Shown here piece after piece: positions 1 to 6,944 of a DNA stretch of 39,319 nucleotides (the first letter of the stretch is position 1; each line of letters starts with the position of its first letter). The DNA is from a virus: positions 1 to 39,319 of IMG/VR virus record IMGVR_UViG_3300028589_000019. The stretch is one strand, 5' to 3'. The translations under genes were made by a program, and so were the position numbers. A model generated the notes under the pieces. The model did no database searches, was not told the DNA's origin, and was given only the letters and a program-made list of their open reading frames with translations.

Positions 1-57
1 GTTATGCAGTGGATTGCAAATCCACCTACGCCGGTTCGATTCCGACCTCGGCCTCCA
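1..57 (+). tRNA. tRNA-Cys(GCA), 3' part
   Basis: The window opens inside a tRNA-Cys gene. The anticodon loop with GCA at 16-18, the T-arm GGTTCGATTCC and the encoded CCA at 55-57 are visible. The 5' acceptor strand and D-arm lie to the left of the window. Because the phage recombined into this gene, the part from about base 10 onward is phage-supplied sequence that restores an intact tRNA. The terminator that follows is also on the phage side. Confidence 0.93.
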
Positions 58-61
58 CTAT
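10..61. other. attL core (52-bp direct repeat)
   Basis: These 52 bases are repeated exactly at 38036-38087. The repeat starts at the anticodon stem of tRNA-Cys and runs a few bases past CCA. This is the usual geometry for a tyrosine integrase using a tRNA 3' half as attB. The integrase gene lies 1.6 kb inside this end. The 5' part of the tRNA is on this side, so this is the junction that keeps the functional tRNA. Confidence 0.95.
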
Positions 62-62
62 T

Positions 63-100
63 AAAAACCCCGTAGATCAATGATCTACGGGGTTTTTTTT
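63..100 (+). terminator. Phage-borne terminator behind tRNA-Cys
   Basis: An 11-bp perfect stem (68-78 with 82-92) with a 3-base loop is followed by eight T residues. It lies on the phage side of attL but resembles the host terminator behind attR at 38092-38127 in position, stem and the shared GTAGATC core. It presumably ends tRNA-Cys transcription in the lysogen. Confidence 0.85.
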
Positions 101-119
101 ATTGCCTGCGAAAAAGTGG

Positions 120-152
120 GGTGTTCCGCAATTTTTGACTGGTGTTCCGCAA
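120..152 (+). repeat. Paired direct repeats, candidate integrase arm sites
   Basis: GGTGTTCCGCAA occurs at 120-131 and again at 141-152, exactly 21 bp apart, or two helical turns. The GTTCCGCA core also occurs in the other phage arm at 37924-37931 and inverted at 37987-37995. Tyrosine integrases of the lambda type bind arm sites of about this length on both sides of the core, so these are likely P'-arm sites. No footprint data exist here. Confidence 0.6.
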
Positions 153-284
153 GGAACCCTCTGTTTTCCATAGAGACGGTGACTTTGTCGCGCTTAAGAT
201 GCGTTATAGGCGACGCGCGCAAAGCTCGACATAGGTACTGGCGACGTGCCACGCTAGCAACAAGTGAAAATTCTGGAGCCGGTT

Positions 285-542
285 ATGTTCGTTCTTAAGC
301 TGTTGGCGTTCGTTGCGTTCTTTGGCTCAATTGCGTGGTTTTGGGTTAGTCCTGATTACGAACCTGGAATCGCAATTGTCTCAACGCTATCCGGACTAAT
401 TGCCATATGGTTTGGCGAGCGTCAGTCGGCTCGAAAAGAAGCACAATCACAGGTAGTGGGGGCTGGTGGTGTTGGGGTGCAGGCGGGCCGTGATGCTCAT
501 GTTGGAAGCATTTCGGGTGGGGATTCAAAGGATGCTGAATAA
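285..542 (+). CDS. Small two-TM protein with a Gly-rich QAGRD tail
   Basis: I do not recognise this 85-residue protein. It has two hydrophobic segments (about residues 3-21 and 29-45), then a basic stretch and a Gly-rich tail with VGAGGVGVQAGRDAHVG. The ATG at 285 has a GGAG 6 bases upstream; an in-frame GTG at 264 has none. Its stop overlaps the next gene's start by 11 bases, so the two are probably translationally coupled. The tail repeats the N-terminal motif of the next protein (VGAGALAIQAGGNVTVG), which suggests the two products meet. The DNA is AT-rich compared with the phage genes. The position between attL and the integrase is a common site for lysogeny-expressed accessory genes. Confidence 0.75.
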   Translation: MFVLKLLAFVAFFGSIAWFWVSPDYEPGIAIVSTLSGLIAIWFGERQSARKEAQSQVVGAGGVGVQAGRDAHVGSISGGDSKDAE

Positions 543-1578
543 AGACCAAAATCAAGAAGTCGGTGCCGGAGCGTTAGCAATACAAGCGGGTGGAAATGTC
601 ACTGTGGGTATTTCCGTTGCGGACGCGCGGGCAATTGCTTTGGATGTTGCAAAGGCGACTTTTTATGAGCTGACCGGGGCTGCGAGGGACACGATGAGTG
701 CCCGAGTAGAGGAAATCACTGAGAAGGTCATTTCCCAAATTGAAAGGGATTACCCGGAAGGCCTCAAGAAAGCGGTTGATCCGGATTTTCAGCATGCTTT
801 ATATACCGTGCAGAAAAATTATGGGCGAACAGGTGATGCTGACTTAGGGGACCTGCTCGTCGATTTGCTTGTTGATCGGAGCAAGCAAGATAAGAGGGAC
901 TTGCTGCAAATTGTCCTGAATGAATCGTTGGAGATAGTTCCTAAACTAACTTCTGGCCAAGTGGCTAATCTTTCCATACTTTTTTTGTGTTGCTATACGA
1001 TAGATAGCGGAGTAGTTAACGATGAGCAGCTAGGGCTATATTTCGATAAAAATATACTGCCACTTGCTGATCAGCTAGTTAAGAGTGCATCATCTTTTCA
1101 ACATCTACAGTTTACAGGGTGTGGTAGCGCGCAAATGATCTCGCGGAGCCTTGAGGAATGCTTTTTGGCCCAATATCCAGGGCTTTTCTCGAAAGGATTC
1201 ACTAGAGATGAAGCTGATGTTGAGTTGCTTCCAATTAGAACTAGGCGTAAATTTTTGATGGCCTGCTTAAATGACTCGGAAAGGCTTCAAGTCCGGTTTC
1301 AAAATACTGCTTCTCTTACAGCGATGTATGACGAGCATGGAGTTGACGAGGCGAATCGATTAATAATAGATCGGCTCTTTAACTTGGGGCGAATGTCTCA
1401 TGCAGAAGTTCGTGCGAAGTGTATAGAGTTGCGAGGTTATATGGAGCAGGTGTTTTCACTGTGGAGCGTTAGCGACTTCAGAAGTTTCACCCTCACTAGT
1501 GTGGGTATGGCAATTGGTCATGCAAATATGAAGCGAATTGCAGGTAATTTTGGCGCCTTATCTCAATGGATTGAGTAA
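532..1578 (+). CDS. QAGGN-motif protein, possibly LPO_1073/Vpar_1526 family
   Basis: A 348-residue, mostly helical soluble protein with no clear enzymatic motif. Its first 30 residues carry a Gly-rich NQEVGAGALAIQAGGNVTVG element like the tail of the membrane protein just upstream. From memory the layout resembles the uncharacterised LPO_1073/Vpar_1526 family, but I cannot confirm that. The start at 532 is chosen because it places the Gly-rich motif near the N-terminus and overlaps the upstream stop; the longer frame from 466 would lie wholly inside the upstream gene. AT-rich coding, its own terminator (1593-1617) and its place beside attL suggest a recently acquired cassette. An exclusion or defence role is inferred from context only. 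Confidence 0.75.
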   Translation: MLNKDQNQEVGAGALAIQAGGNVTVGISVADARAIALDVAKATFYELTGAARDTMSARVEEITEKVISQIERDYPEGLKKAVDPDFQHALYTVQKNYGRTGDADLGDLLVDLLVDRSKQDKRDLLQIVLNESLEIVPKLTSGQVANLSILFLCCYTIDSGVVNDEQLGLYFDKNILPLADQLVKSASSFQHLQFTGCGSAQMISRSLEECFLAQYPGLFSKGFTRDEADVELLPIRTRRKFLMACLNDSERLQVRFQNTASLTAMYDEHGVDEANRLIIDRLFNLGRMSHAEVRAKCIELRGYMEQVFSLWSVSDFRSFTLTSVGMAIGHANMKRIAGNFGALSQWIE

Positions 1579-1592
1579 ATTATATTTGTTAG

Positions 1593-1617
1593 CCGGCTTT
1601 GACCTGAAGCCGGTTTT
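1593..1617 (+). terminator. Terminator of the attL cassette
   Basis: The stem CCGGCTT/AAGCCGG with a 7-base loop is followed by TTTT. It sits between the rightward two-gene cassette and the convergent integrase gene. Confidence 0.75.
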
Positions 1618-1631
1618 CTCCAAAGGTGTAG

Positions 1632-2708
1632 TTATTTCGTTGGCTTTACGATTTCCCCCACTCGGCGGTATACCTTTTTTGTCATTTCCTCAGTGGAATG
1701 ACCAAGCAGACGGCTTGCGTGCTTGATGTCCTCGATTTCGCTACCCGCCTTCGGGCGGATGTCTCTGAATTGAAACTTCCGGATCGTGATAGCCAGTTCG
1801 GTGTCACCGTCGGTCGCAGCTTTGATCGCAGCCCGATCTCTGGCTTCGTCCCAGCGATTGCGCAACATGTTGTAGCTCATGCGCAGGCCAGCCTGGTTGG
1901 TGATCAAGACAGAAGTTTTGGTGCCGGCTTGGTTCCGCCGATCAAGTAGGCCATTGATAAACACGCAGAGGTCCGTTTCGTTGTTGCCGTCGTAGAGGCG
2001 AATCCGCAAGCGCTTTTCCGTCTTGCCTTGGCCAACCATCAGAAAGCCATGATTGAGGTCGGTGGTCGATGCCTTCAGCACGTCAGCTGGGCGCTGTCCT
2101 GTCAGATATGCCAGATCCATTGCGTCCTTGAGATCCTGTCCCGCCTGTTCGTATACCGCGTTCCAGATGATATCGCCGGCATAGAAGTCCCTAGGCGTCT
2201 CCTTGTTTCGGCGCAGGCCGAAGCAGGGGTTGGCCTTGTCGGTCAAGCCCCACTCTCGGGCGAAGGTGAACATGGTTGAAAGCAATGCGATCTCCCGGTT
2301 GGCTCGTACCTTAGCGGTGCGGGCGTCCCGATATTGGGCGATCACCTGTGGAGTCATGGCGTCGATAGGGGCTGGTTTGTCACCATCGAACACCTGGCGA
2401 AGTTGTTTCAGCCCCTTGAGATAGTCGCTCTGGGTGCCTGGCTTAAGGGTAGGGATCACCTTCTTTTCGTAATCGTCGAAAAGACGGCCCATCAAGTGCG
2501 CCGGTTTCGGTGTCGCCTTGCGGTCGAGCCGCGCCCATTCGATCTTGGCTTCGTCGAGGTCGCCGCCGAGCGGAATCTCCACTCGGTTACCGTCGGCGTC
2601 CCGGCCGTTGTAATAGTAACCGGTCCAGACTGTGCCGCCTTTTCTGGTGCGGGTGCGCCGGATCATCCGTGGCGGCAGATCCCGATTGGCTGTTTTCTTC
2701 TGTCGCAT
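1632..2708 (-). CDS. int: Phage tyrosine-recombinase integrase
   Basis: A 358-residue site-specific recombinase that inserts the phage into tRNA-Cys. The N-terminal about 65 residues form a small basic arm-binding-type domain (ZYYNG-like WTGYYYNGRDADG), followed by a core-binding segment (about 70-165) and the catalytic domain. Visible catalytic residues are Arg206 in TGQRP, Lys229, Arg318 in FRDIRPK, His337 in LLGHS and nucleophile Tyr347 in KKVYRRVGE. The usual His of the HxxR box is Arg315, a variant I recall from Pseudomonas phage integrases. The ATG at 2708 lies 2 bases after the stop of the DUF4224 gene. A longer upstream frame overlaps that gene and is rejected. It is the last gene of the leftward early operon. 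Confidence 0.93.
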   Translation of the reverse strand: MRQKKTANRDLPPRMIRRTRTRKGGTVWTGYYYNGRDADGNRVEIPLGGDLDEAKIEWARLDRKATPKPAHLMGRLFDDYEKKVIPTLKPGTQSDYLKGLKQLRQVFDGDKPAPIDAMTPQVIAQYRDARTAKVRANREIALLSTMFTFAREWGLTDKANPCFGLRRNKETPRDFYAGDIIWNAVYEQAGQDLKDAMDLAYLTGQRPADVLKASTTDLNHGFLMVGQGKTEKRLRIRLYDGNNETDLCVFINGLLDRRNQAGTKTSVLITNQAGLRMSYNMLRNRWDEARDRAAIKAATDGDTELAITIRKFQFRDIRPKAGSEIEDIKHASRLLGHSTEEMTKKVYRRVGEIVKPTK

Positions 2709-2710
2709 CG

Positions 2711-2986
2711 TCAGCCCACGCGTGCCAGATCGAGGGTCCAAGTGTCGGCTACAGCATTGTTTGCCGTAGGCCTTACCCCTGCCAGCTTCAACCGGGCATA
2801 AACCCGCCCTACAACTGGACGCTGGGCGCCGGTAACAACGAACTCCCAGTGATTGTTTGTCAGCCATTGGCGCTGGCAGGATGGGATTTTGTAGCCGGTT
2901 ATGGTGGCCAGCTCATCGTCAGTCAACGTTTCACTGAGAAATTCCATCGCTTGGTTCCTGGTAGAGTTGATCTGTGCACTCTTCAC
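2711..2986 (-). CDS. DUF4224 protein next to integrase
   Basis: A 91-residue protein with the DUF4224 signature: an LTDDELATITGYKIPSCQRQWL segment in two parts, then a GRVYARL strand. DUF4224 proteins commonly sit beside phage integrases. An excisionase or integrase-accessory role is often supposed but not established. The GTG start at 2986 overlaps the stop of the upstream HD gene as GTGA and has GGAGG 8 bases upstream, so I prefer it. An internal ATG at 2947, just before MEFLSETL, has a weaker AGGA site and could be the true start of a 78-residue form. Confidence 0.8.
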   Translation of the reverse strand: MKSAQINSTRNQAMEFLSETLTDDELATITGYKIPSCQRQWLTNNHWEFVVTGAQRPVVGRVYARLKLAGVRPTANNAVADTWTLDLARVG

Positions 2987-3525
2987 GCGCAAGCCCTCCG
3001 ATGATCACCCTGCATCAGTTCCATCAGGCGGCTGAAGTACTGCATGTACGCCTCTGGTGCGGATTGCGGGATGATGGTTTCGGGCATCGGTGGGACGCCG
3101 CGCAGGCATTCCCATTCGGCGGGGTGGTTGGGCATCAGGTCGCGGCGTTCGGTGACCAGCACGATCAGATCGGCGCGCACGACGCATTCGGGCAGGACCG
3201 GATCGAGGTTGAAGCGATCGCAGATGGCGTGCCAGATGATTTCTTCAGCGATGCGGAAGCCTGGCATGATCGCTTTCAATGGTCGCGTCATGTCGCCGAT
3301 GTAGGCTTCGGTCGCGTCGTGCAGCAGCGCCACCAGTTTATGCTGGTCCGGAACAAGTCTCGAAACCAGCATGCTGTGCTGGGCCACGCTGTAGTGCGTG
3401 TGGGTGTGGCCATTGAAGCGGCACAGGTTCGACAGTGAATGGGCGATGTCGAGCGGTGAGATCATGGCGGCGGTTGGGTTGACCAGGTCGAACTGGCGAC
3501 CGCTGTGGGTGAGAATCCAGTTCAT
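2983..3525 (-). CDS. HD-domain phosphohydrolase
   Basis: A 180-residue metal-dependent hydrolase of the HD superfamily. The metal ligands are visible: histidines in the NGHTHTHYSVAQHS stretch (residues 39-51), the paired His69-Asp70 in LLHDATEAYIGD and downstream acidic residues. YfbR-like members dephosphorylate deoxynucleoside monophosphates, so a role in nucleotide balance during phage replication is plausible but inferred. The start overlaps the upstream stop as ATGA and its own stop overlaps the DUF4224 start, marking tight translational coupling in the leftward operon. Confidence 0.85.
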   Translation of the reverse strand: MNWILTHSGRQFDLVNPTAAMISPLDIAHSLSNLCRFNGHTHTHYSVAQHSMLVSRLVPDQHKLVALLHDATEAYIGDMTRPLKAIMPGFRIAEEIIWHAICDRFNLDPVLPECVVRADLIVLVTERRDLMPNHPAEWECLRGVPPMPETIIPQSAPEAYMQYFSRLMELMQGDHRRACA

Positions 3526-4169
3526 GCTGCGTCCTCCACTGTCGGCAGGCCCAATTCGATGGCCTGACGTTGCATGTCCAGCTCAAAGGCTTCGCGCAGG
3601 GCATCCCGCAGGTGTGCATAGCCATCGGTATCAGCGTCGTGGGGGAAGCTGATCGAACTCAGTTCCGGCTCGGCGTTGAAGGTGCCGTGCTTGTCCAGCC
3701 ATTCGATGAGCTGGGTGTCGAGTGGCTGTGCGTTGAGGTTGCCGGCCGTTTCGACGGCATGGAAGACGCGGTAGGCCATAGCGCGGGAAACCTTGATCAG
3801 TTGTTCAGCTCTCGCTTGGCTGGCCTCGGTACCTGTCAGTGCCTTCCACGTCTGGAGTGCAAGCGCCAGAAACTGGGTGATCTCCGTCAGGTCGCGATAG
3901 TCGGTCGCTGTGAAGGGCGTGGCCTTGATGCTTTGCATTTGTGCGCGCAGGTCGGCCAGTTGTTGGGCCTCGCGGTTGCGTAGCTGCGTGATGGCGGTCA
4001 GGTCAGTGTTGAGCGCGGCGATCCGTTGGCTGTGTAGGCCGTTGCGTTCCTTGAGGCCGGCTTCGTAGCTGCGATCCATCGCCCGCAGGATGATCTTGCG
4101 GATGTAGTAACCCAGCAGGACCAAGCCAAAGCCCATTCCGATGAAGATGATCGTGTTCTGCGCTTGCAT
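3522..4169 (-). CDS. Membrane-anchored coiled-coil phage protein
   Basis: A 215-residue protein of unknown function. A single N-terminal membrane helix (about residues 7-24, IIFIGMGFGLVLLGYYI) is followed by a basic patch and a long helical, probably coiled-coil region (about 40-85), then a soluble C-terminal domain. It lies in the leftward early operon behind a GC-rich hairpin leader (4190-4227) and the shared CACAGCAC sequence directly before ATG. It overlaps the HD gene by 4 bases. Inner-membrane location is inferred from the hydrophobic segment. Confidence 0.75.
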   Translation of the reverse strand: MQAQNTIIFIGMGFGLVLLGYYIRKIILRAMDRSYEAGLKERNGLHSQRIAALNTDLTAITQLRNREAQQLADLRAQMQSIKATPFTATDYRDLTEITQFLALALQTWKALTGTEASQARAEQLIKVSRAMAYRVFHAVETAGNLNAQPLDTQLIEWLDKHGTFNAEPELSSISFPHDADTDGYAHLRDALREAFELDMQRQAIELGLPTVEDAA

Positions 4170-4189
4170 GTGCTGTGCTCCGGTAGGAC

Positions 4190-4227
4190 CCGCCGCCGGG
4201 ATTCTTGGTGAGAGGCCGGCGGCGGGG
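4190..4227 (-). ncRNA. Hairpin leader with CCTCTCACCAAGAATC loop (copy A)
   Basis: On the RNA strand, CCCGCCGCCGG pairs perfectly with CCGGCGGCGGG over 11 bp and encloses the 16-base loop CCTCTCACCAAGAATC. Copy B at 8236-8276 has almost the same loop (one extra A) on an unrelated stem. Such loop conservation with stem change suggests a structured RNA element. There is no T-run, so it is not an ordinary terminator. It precedes the gene starting at 4169. Confidence 0.55.
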
Positions 4228-4238
4228 TGTTGCGCTGG

Positions 4239-5060
4239 TTAGATAGTTGCTTCGTACATCGGTACGCTGTTGATCGACTCTTGGATCTTGGCGCGAACGG
4301 TTGTGTAGGCCTCTTCAAGCACCTTGTCCGGGCGCACCAGTTCGAACCACATCACTAGACGACTTTCCTGAATGCGGTAGCGGAATCGAACTGGAACGCA
4401 GAACGCGTCACCTCCGAGGAATGGTTTGACGCCGATGTAGAACTGCTCAGGAATCTTGAGCTGCCCGGTCTCGCCGGCCTGGCCGTCGATCTGTTCGTTG
4501 TAGGTCAGTTGAACCTGGCCGTTGTCGAGGCGCGTTCCCTGGCGAAAGCTGATGTTTTTCTTGGCTTCGAGGGTGCGGCTGATTTCGAGCATGTCCGCAG
4601 CCGATGGTGCGTGCGGTATGCCTTCGGGGGCGGTGATGTCGCGGATGTTTTCTTCGAAGAACTCTGCGAACGTCGCTTGATCCATTTTCTTGCGATCGGA
4701 AGTTTTCCAGCGCCCCCACTCGATGCTGATCGGGCACTGGTAGACGGCGACGTGTTGCCCCCAAGACGGCTGATCGGGCTGGTGGTAATCGAGAACACCC
4801 TTGAAGGTTCGACCTTCGGGGCCATCGCAGAAAACGACTGACGCCGGCGTCGCATAGCGATTGATGTAGGCGATGAACGTGTCGGCATCAAGAACCTTCA
4901 CGCCTTGGCGGATCCTGGTCGGTGCTGCCAGCATTCCTTCAAGGTCTTTGATCGCGGTGCCGTCGGGAACGAGCGCGAATGGCGCCGGTAGTGAAGGGTG
5001 GTCCTGTGGCTTGCCCAGCGATTGGGCGAGCGTGACCAGGTGGTTGATGGCTTCTTGCAT
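4239..5060 (-). CDS. DUF2303 family phage protein
   Basis: A 273-residue soluble protein with the layout of DUF2303 (YfdQ-like) proteins: an N-terminal helical part with a LEGMLAAPTRIRQG stretch, a central FIAYINRY segment and a C-terminal beta-rich domain ending in KVLEEAYTTVRAKIQESI. The family is widespread in early regions of temperate phages of Gram-negative bacteria. Its biochemical role is unknown to me. ATG at 5060 follows a leader with CTCACCGAAGAA that resembles the loop of the hairpin elements. Confidence 0.82.
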   Translation of the reverse strand: MQEAINHLVTLAQSLGKPQDHPSLPAPFALVPDGTAIKDLEGMLAAPTRIRQGVKVLDADTFIAYINRYATPASVVFCDGPEGRTFKGVLDYHQPDQPSWGQHVAVYQCPISIEWGRWKTSDRKKMDQATFAEFFEENIRDITAPEGIPHAPSAADMLEISRTLEAKKNISFRQGTRLDNGQVQLTYNEQIDGQAGETGQLKIPEQFYIGVKPFLGGDAFCVPVRFRYRIQESRLVMWFELVRPDKVLEEAYTTVRAKIQESINSVPMYEATI

Positions 5061-5093
5061 TGGATGTGCTCCAGTTTCTTCGGTGAGTAATCT

Positions 5094-5435
5094 TTACGGC
5101 GCGACGTGGCGCAGTGGTGCGTTGGTGTCTTCCTCGACGGGGCGAAGCGCCAGATCCTGCTGTCGCGGATCGCGGCGGGTGAGGTTGCCTTCTGGTGTGA
5201 GGAAGAACAGGGAAGTGCCGCGCGACAGCGCCGGCTCTTTCACTTTTACGTCGGCCTTGATGTTCATTTGGCCGCGACCGTCGGGCTTGTAGTTCAGCTC
5301 GATGACCAGCTTGCCGGCTTTGCCGGACAGGCGGATGGCGTCGATCAATTGGAACTGGGCCTCGCTCAGTTCATCGAGCAGGCCGCCGGCCTCGATGTCC
5401 CGTAGCGTGTCGATAAAGGGTCGTGCTTTGCTCAT
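5094..5435 (-). CDS. Hypothetical protein paired with DUF2303
   Basis: A 113-residue soluble protein. Its N-terminus (FIDTLRDIEAGGLLDELSEAQFQLIDAI) is helical, and a following KLVIELNYKPDGRGQMNIKADVKVKEP stretch looks like two beta-strands. It ends in a basic, polar tail. ATG at 5435 is chosen because GAGG lies 8 bases upstream and the bases before it read CACAGCAC, as before the gene at 4169. I recognise no enzymatic motif. It sits directly upstream of the DUF2303 gene. Confidence 0.75.
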   Translation of the reverse strand: MSKARPFIDTLRDIEAGGLLDELSEAQFQLIDAIRLSGKAGKLVIELNYKPDGRGQMNIKADVKVKEPALSRGTSLFFLTPEGNLTRRDPRQQDLALRPVEEDTNAPLRHVAP

Positions 5436-5494
5436 GTGCTGTGCCTCAATGGGTTCTATTGTTTGCGCCTGTACGGCAGACGCCACCGTTGAAT

Positions 5495-5737
5495 TTAGGC
5501 TGCTTGCTTCGTCGCTTGAGCGTCGAGATAGGCAGCCAGGTCATGCAGGTAAACGACGGCGGTACCTTTTGCGGACCCGCCTAGGCGGGTCACCTTCAGT
5601 GCGATGCGTCCGGCGCTGATGCGCCGCAGCAGGTAGCGATCGCTGGTGATGTGCGAGAAGTAGCGCTGCCGAACGGCGGACAATGTCGGGCAGGGTGTTG
5701 GCCATTCTTTTCGCAGTTGGTCGATGGTGTTGCTCAC
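5495..5737 (-). CDS. prtN: Pyocin-activator (PrtN) family regulator
   Basis: An 80-residue protein that matches, from memory, the PrtN/pyocin-activator family: LSAVRQRYFSHITSDRYLLRRI, SAGRIALKVTRLG, then VVYLHDLAAYLDAQ. These correspond in order to the conserved YF-HLT, GEI-LPLVR and GVHL-DLA-Y-D blocks of P. aeruginosa PrtN. In P. aeruginosa PrtN activates pyocin genes by binding P-box repeats of the form ATTGnn(n)GTnn(n). Such repeats are present here at 13144-13185, upstream of the late region, so I infer that this protein is the phage late activator. It is shorter than PrtN at the C-terminus. It lies in the PL operon and overlaps the upstream gene by 4 bases. Confidence 0.85.
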   Translation of the reverse strand: MSNTIDQLRKEWPTPCPTLSAVRQRYFSHITSDRYLLRRISAGRIALKVTRLGGSAKGTAVVYLHDLAAYLDAQATKQAA

Positions 5738-6117
5738 GTTGCTTTCTCCCCGTGCCCCTCTGCTGGGGGCAGCAACTTCAAGCGAATCATCTCGGCGAGA
5801 CCTTCTTTGCTTTTGCCCATTGCAGCCGCACGGACATTGCCGTTTTCGTCCGCGACAACGGCGCCGAATGGATACTCCGGCGAGTTAGTCGGGGTGACGT
5901 AGGCGGTCTGGCCTTCGAGGATCACGTTGTTGACGCAGCGATATACGTCGGCCAGCTCAAGCACACGCATCGGCACACTGCTGAGCATTTCAATGGCTTC
6001 GCTTGCGGCGCCGATGAGTGTCGCGCGGCTAACGATGCCAGGGCTGTCGAGGTAGACAGGGATCAGTCGCAGGCTGCTGAGCGCGTGACAATGAGCGTTG
6101 AGATAGTTGCTGTTCAT
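5734..6117 (-). CDS. Hypothetical phage protein
   Basis: A 127-residue soluble protein with no motif I recognise. The C-terminal half (YPFGAVVADENGNVRAAAMGKSKEGLAEMIRL) looks like a small alpha/beta domain. The ATG at 6117 overlaps the stop of the KilA-C gene as ATGA, and its stop overlaps the PrtN start, so it is translated as part of the PL operon. A longer frame upstream lies inside the previous gene and is not used. Confidence 0.75.
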   Translation of the reverse strand: MNSNYLNAHCHALSSLRLIPVYLDSPGIVSRATLIGAASEAIEMLSSVPMRVLELADVYRCVNNVILEGQTAYVTPTNSPEYPFGAVVADENGNVRAAAMGKSKEGLAEMIRLKLLPPAEGHGEKAT

Positions 6118-6398
6118 GCTGCGGCGTCCTTGTTCTGGGCTTTGATGCCGATGCCGAGTTGCTTTGCCAGCCACTCGACTCCCTTTTCGGTGACTATCAC
6201 GACGGCGTAGTGGCTGTAGCCTCTGATGTGGTCGTTCCAGCGGCTGCGGGTGTCCGAAAACAGATAGCCGCGGTCGCGGTGCTGGCTGGCCAGGTCACCG
6301 CTTTGGGTCAGCACTTTGAGTTCGCGCAACCGGGTGCGGAACTTGCGGGGTTTGAGGCCCAGCACTGCGGCCGTTTCGTCCAGGGTGCGGTTCGTCAT
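6114..6398 (-). CDS. KilA-C/ANT-domain protein, possible antirepressor
   Basis: A 94-residue protein that appears to consist of a single KilA-C (ANT, phage antirepressor C-terminal) domain: DETAAVLGLKPRKFRTRLRELKVL, a DRGYLFSD turn, and a VVIVTEKGVEWLAKQLG end. ANT domains occur at the C-terminus of P22-type and P1-type antirepressors and on their own in early phage operons. It could help inactivate the repressor, but a stand-alone domain may equally bind DNA in another role. ATG at 6398 is chosen as the start before the domain. Confidence 0.8.
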   Translation of the reverse strand: MTNRTLDETAAVLGLKPRKFRTRLRELKVLTQSGDLASQHRDRGYLFSDTRSRWNDHIRGYSHYAVVIVTEKGVEWLAKQLGIGIKAQNKDAAA

Positions 6399-6408
6399 GG
6401 CGCTACCC

Positions 6409-6675
6409 TCAGACCTGCGTTGGCGGGTTGGCGACTTCATGAATGAAGTCGCGCAGATGCAGGTGATTTGCTCGGTCATTTCGGCGAAGCCTGATGCTGT
6501 CCTTGCGTCCTCCGACACTGACCTCAACGATTGTCATGGCGGAGGTCAACTGAACTGAGAGTTCTGCACGCATGGTCTGCTCTGGACGAATCAAGTCGCA
6601 GGTTGCCTCGCCACCGACTTGCAGCATGTGATGCAACAGTTCTTGCCGGGCGAGAGGGAGGGAGTAAGCGCTCAT
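6409..6675 (-). CDS. Hypothetical early protein
   Basis: An 88-residue protein, unknown. The N-terminal third is helical (LPLARQELLHHMLQVGGEA) and the middle resembles two beta-strands ending in an RLRRND basic patch. The ATG at 6675 overlaps the upstream stop as ATGA, which supports translation. It is the second gene of the PL operon. Confidence 0.65.
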   Translation of the reverse strand: MSAYSLPLARQELLHHMLQVGGEATCDLIRPEQTMRAELSVQLTSAMTIVEVSVGGRKDSIRLRRNDRANHLHLRDFIHEVANPPTQV

Positions 6676-6869
6676 GCAGCGTCACCCCCGAATGGATTCG
6701 GATCAGAAGCGGCAGTTAGCGTTTTTGCAGATGCCAAGCGGGCACCGGTGCTGACAATAACGAGCAGACCGGTTTGCTTTTGAATCGCTTCGACAGCTGC
6801 TGGGCTGCTGCACGCGGACGGGTGGAGGTATACGGGGCAGCGAGATGTTCTGTGCCGTGTAGTGTTCAT
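6672..6869 (-). CDS. Hypothetical first gene of the PL operon
   Basis: A 65-residue protein of unknown function, the first reading frame after PL. The start of the PL transcript is predicted near 6900, so its leader is only about 30 bases and contains CCTCTCACCAAG, the loop sequence of the hairpin elements. An AAGG lies about 10 bases upstream of ATG. A CPVYLHPSAC segment gives it two cysteines. It overlaps the next gene by 4 bases. Confidence 0.6.
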   Translation of the reverse strand: MNTTRHRTSRCPVYLHPSACSSPAAVEAIQKQTGLLVIVSTGARLASAKTLTAASDPNPFGGDAA

Positions 6870-6906
6870 GAGCTAGTACCCTTGGTGAGAGGTTTTGTCG
6901 CTCATA

Positions 6907-6935
6907 AAATTAGTCTGACTGATATAAGCTGTCAA
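6907..6935 (-). promoter_or_regulatory. PL, leftward early promoter
   Basis: On the minus strand a perfect -35 TTGACA (6930-6935), a 17-base spacer and -10 TAATTT (6907-6912) form a strong sigma-70 promoter. It lies between the repressor terminator and the first leftward early gene. It is overlapped by a LexA-like CTG-N10-CAG at 6929-6944 and by an imperfect dyad TGATA-N5-TGTCA at 6920-6934 that could be a repressor operator. Confidence 0.8.
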
Positions 6936-6944
6936 TATATTCAG
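6929..6944. promoter_or_regulatory. LexA-box-like site over PL -35
   Basis: CTGTCAATATATTCAG keeps the CTG-N10-CAG frame and AT-rich middle of a LexA box. Its second half reads TTCAG instead of TACAG, as the E. coli uvrA box does from memory. It covers the -35 element, so bound LexA would block PL. Confidence 0.5.
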
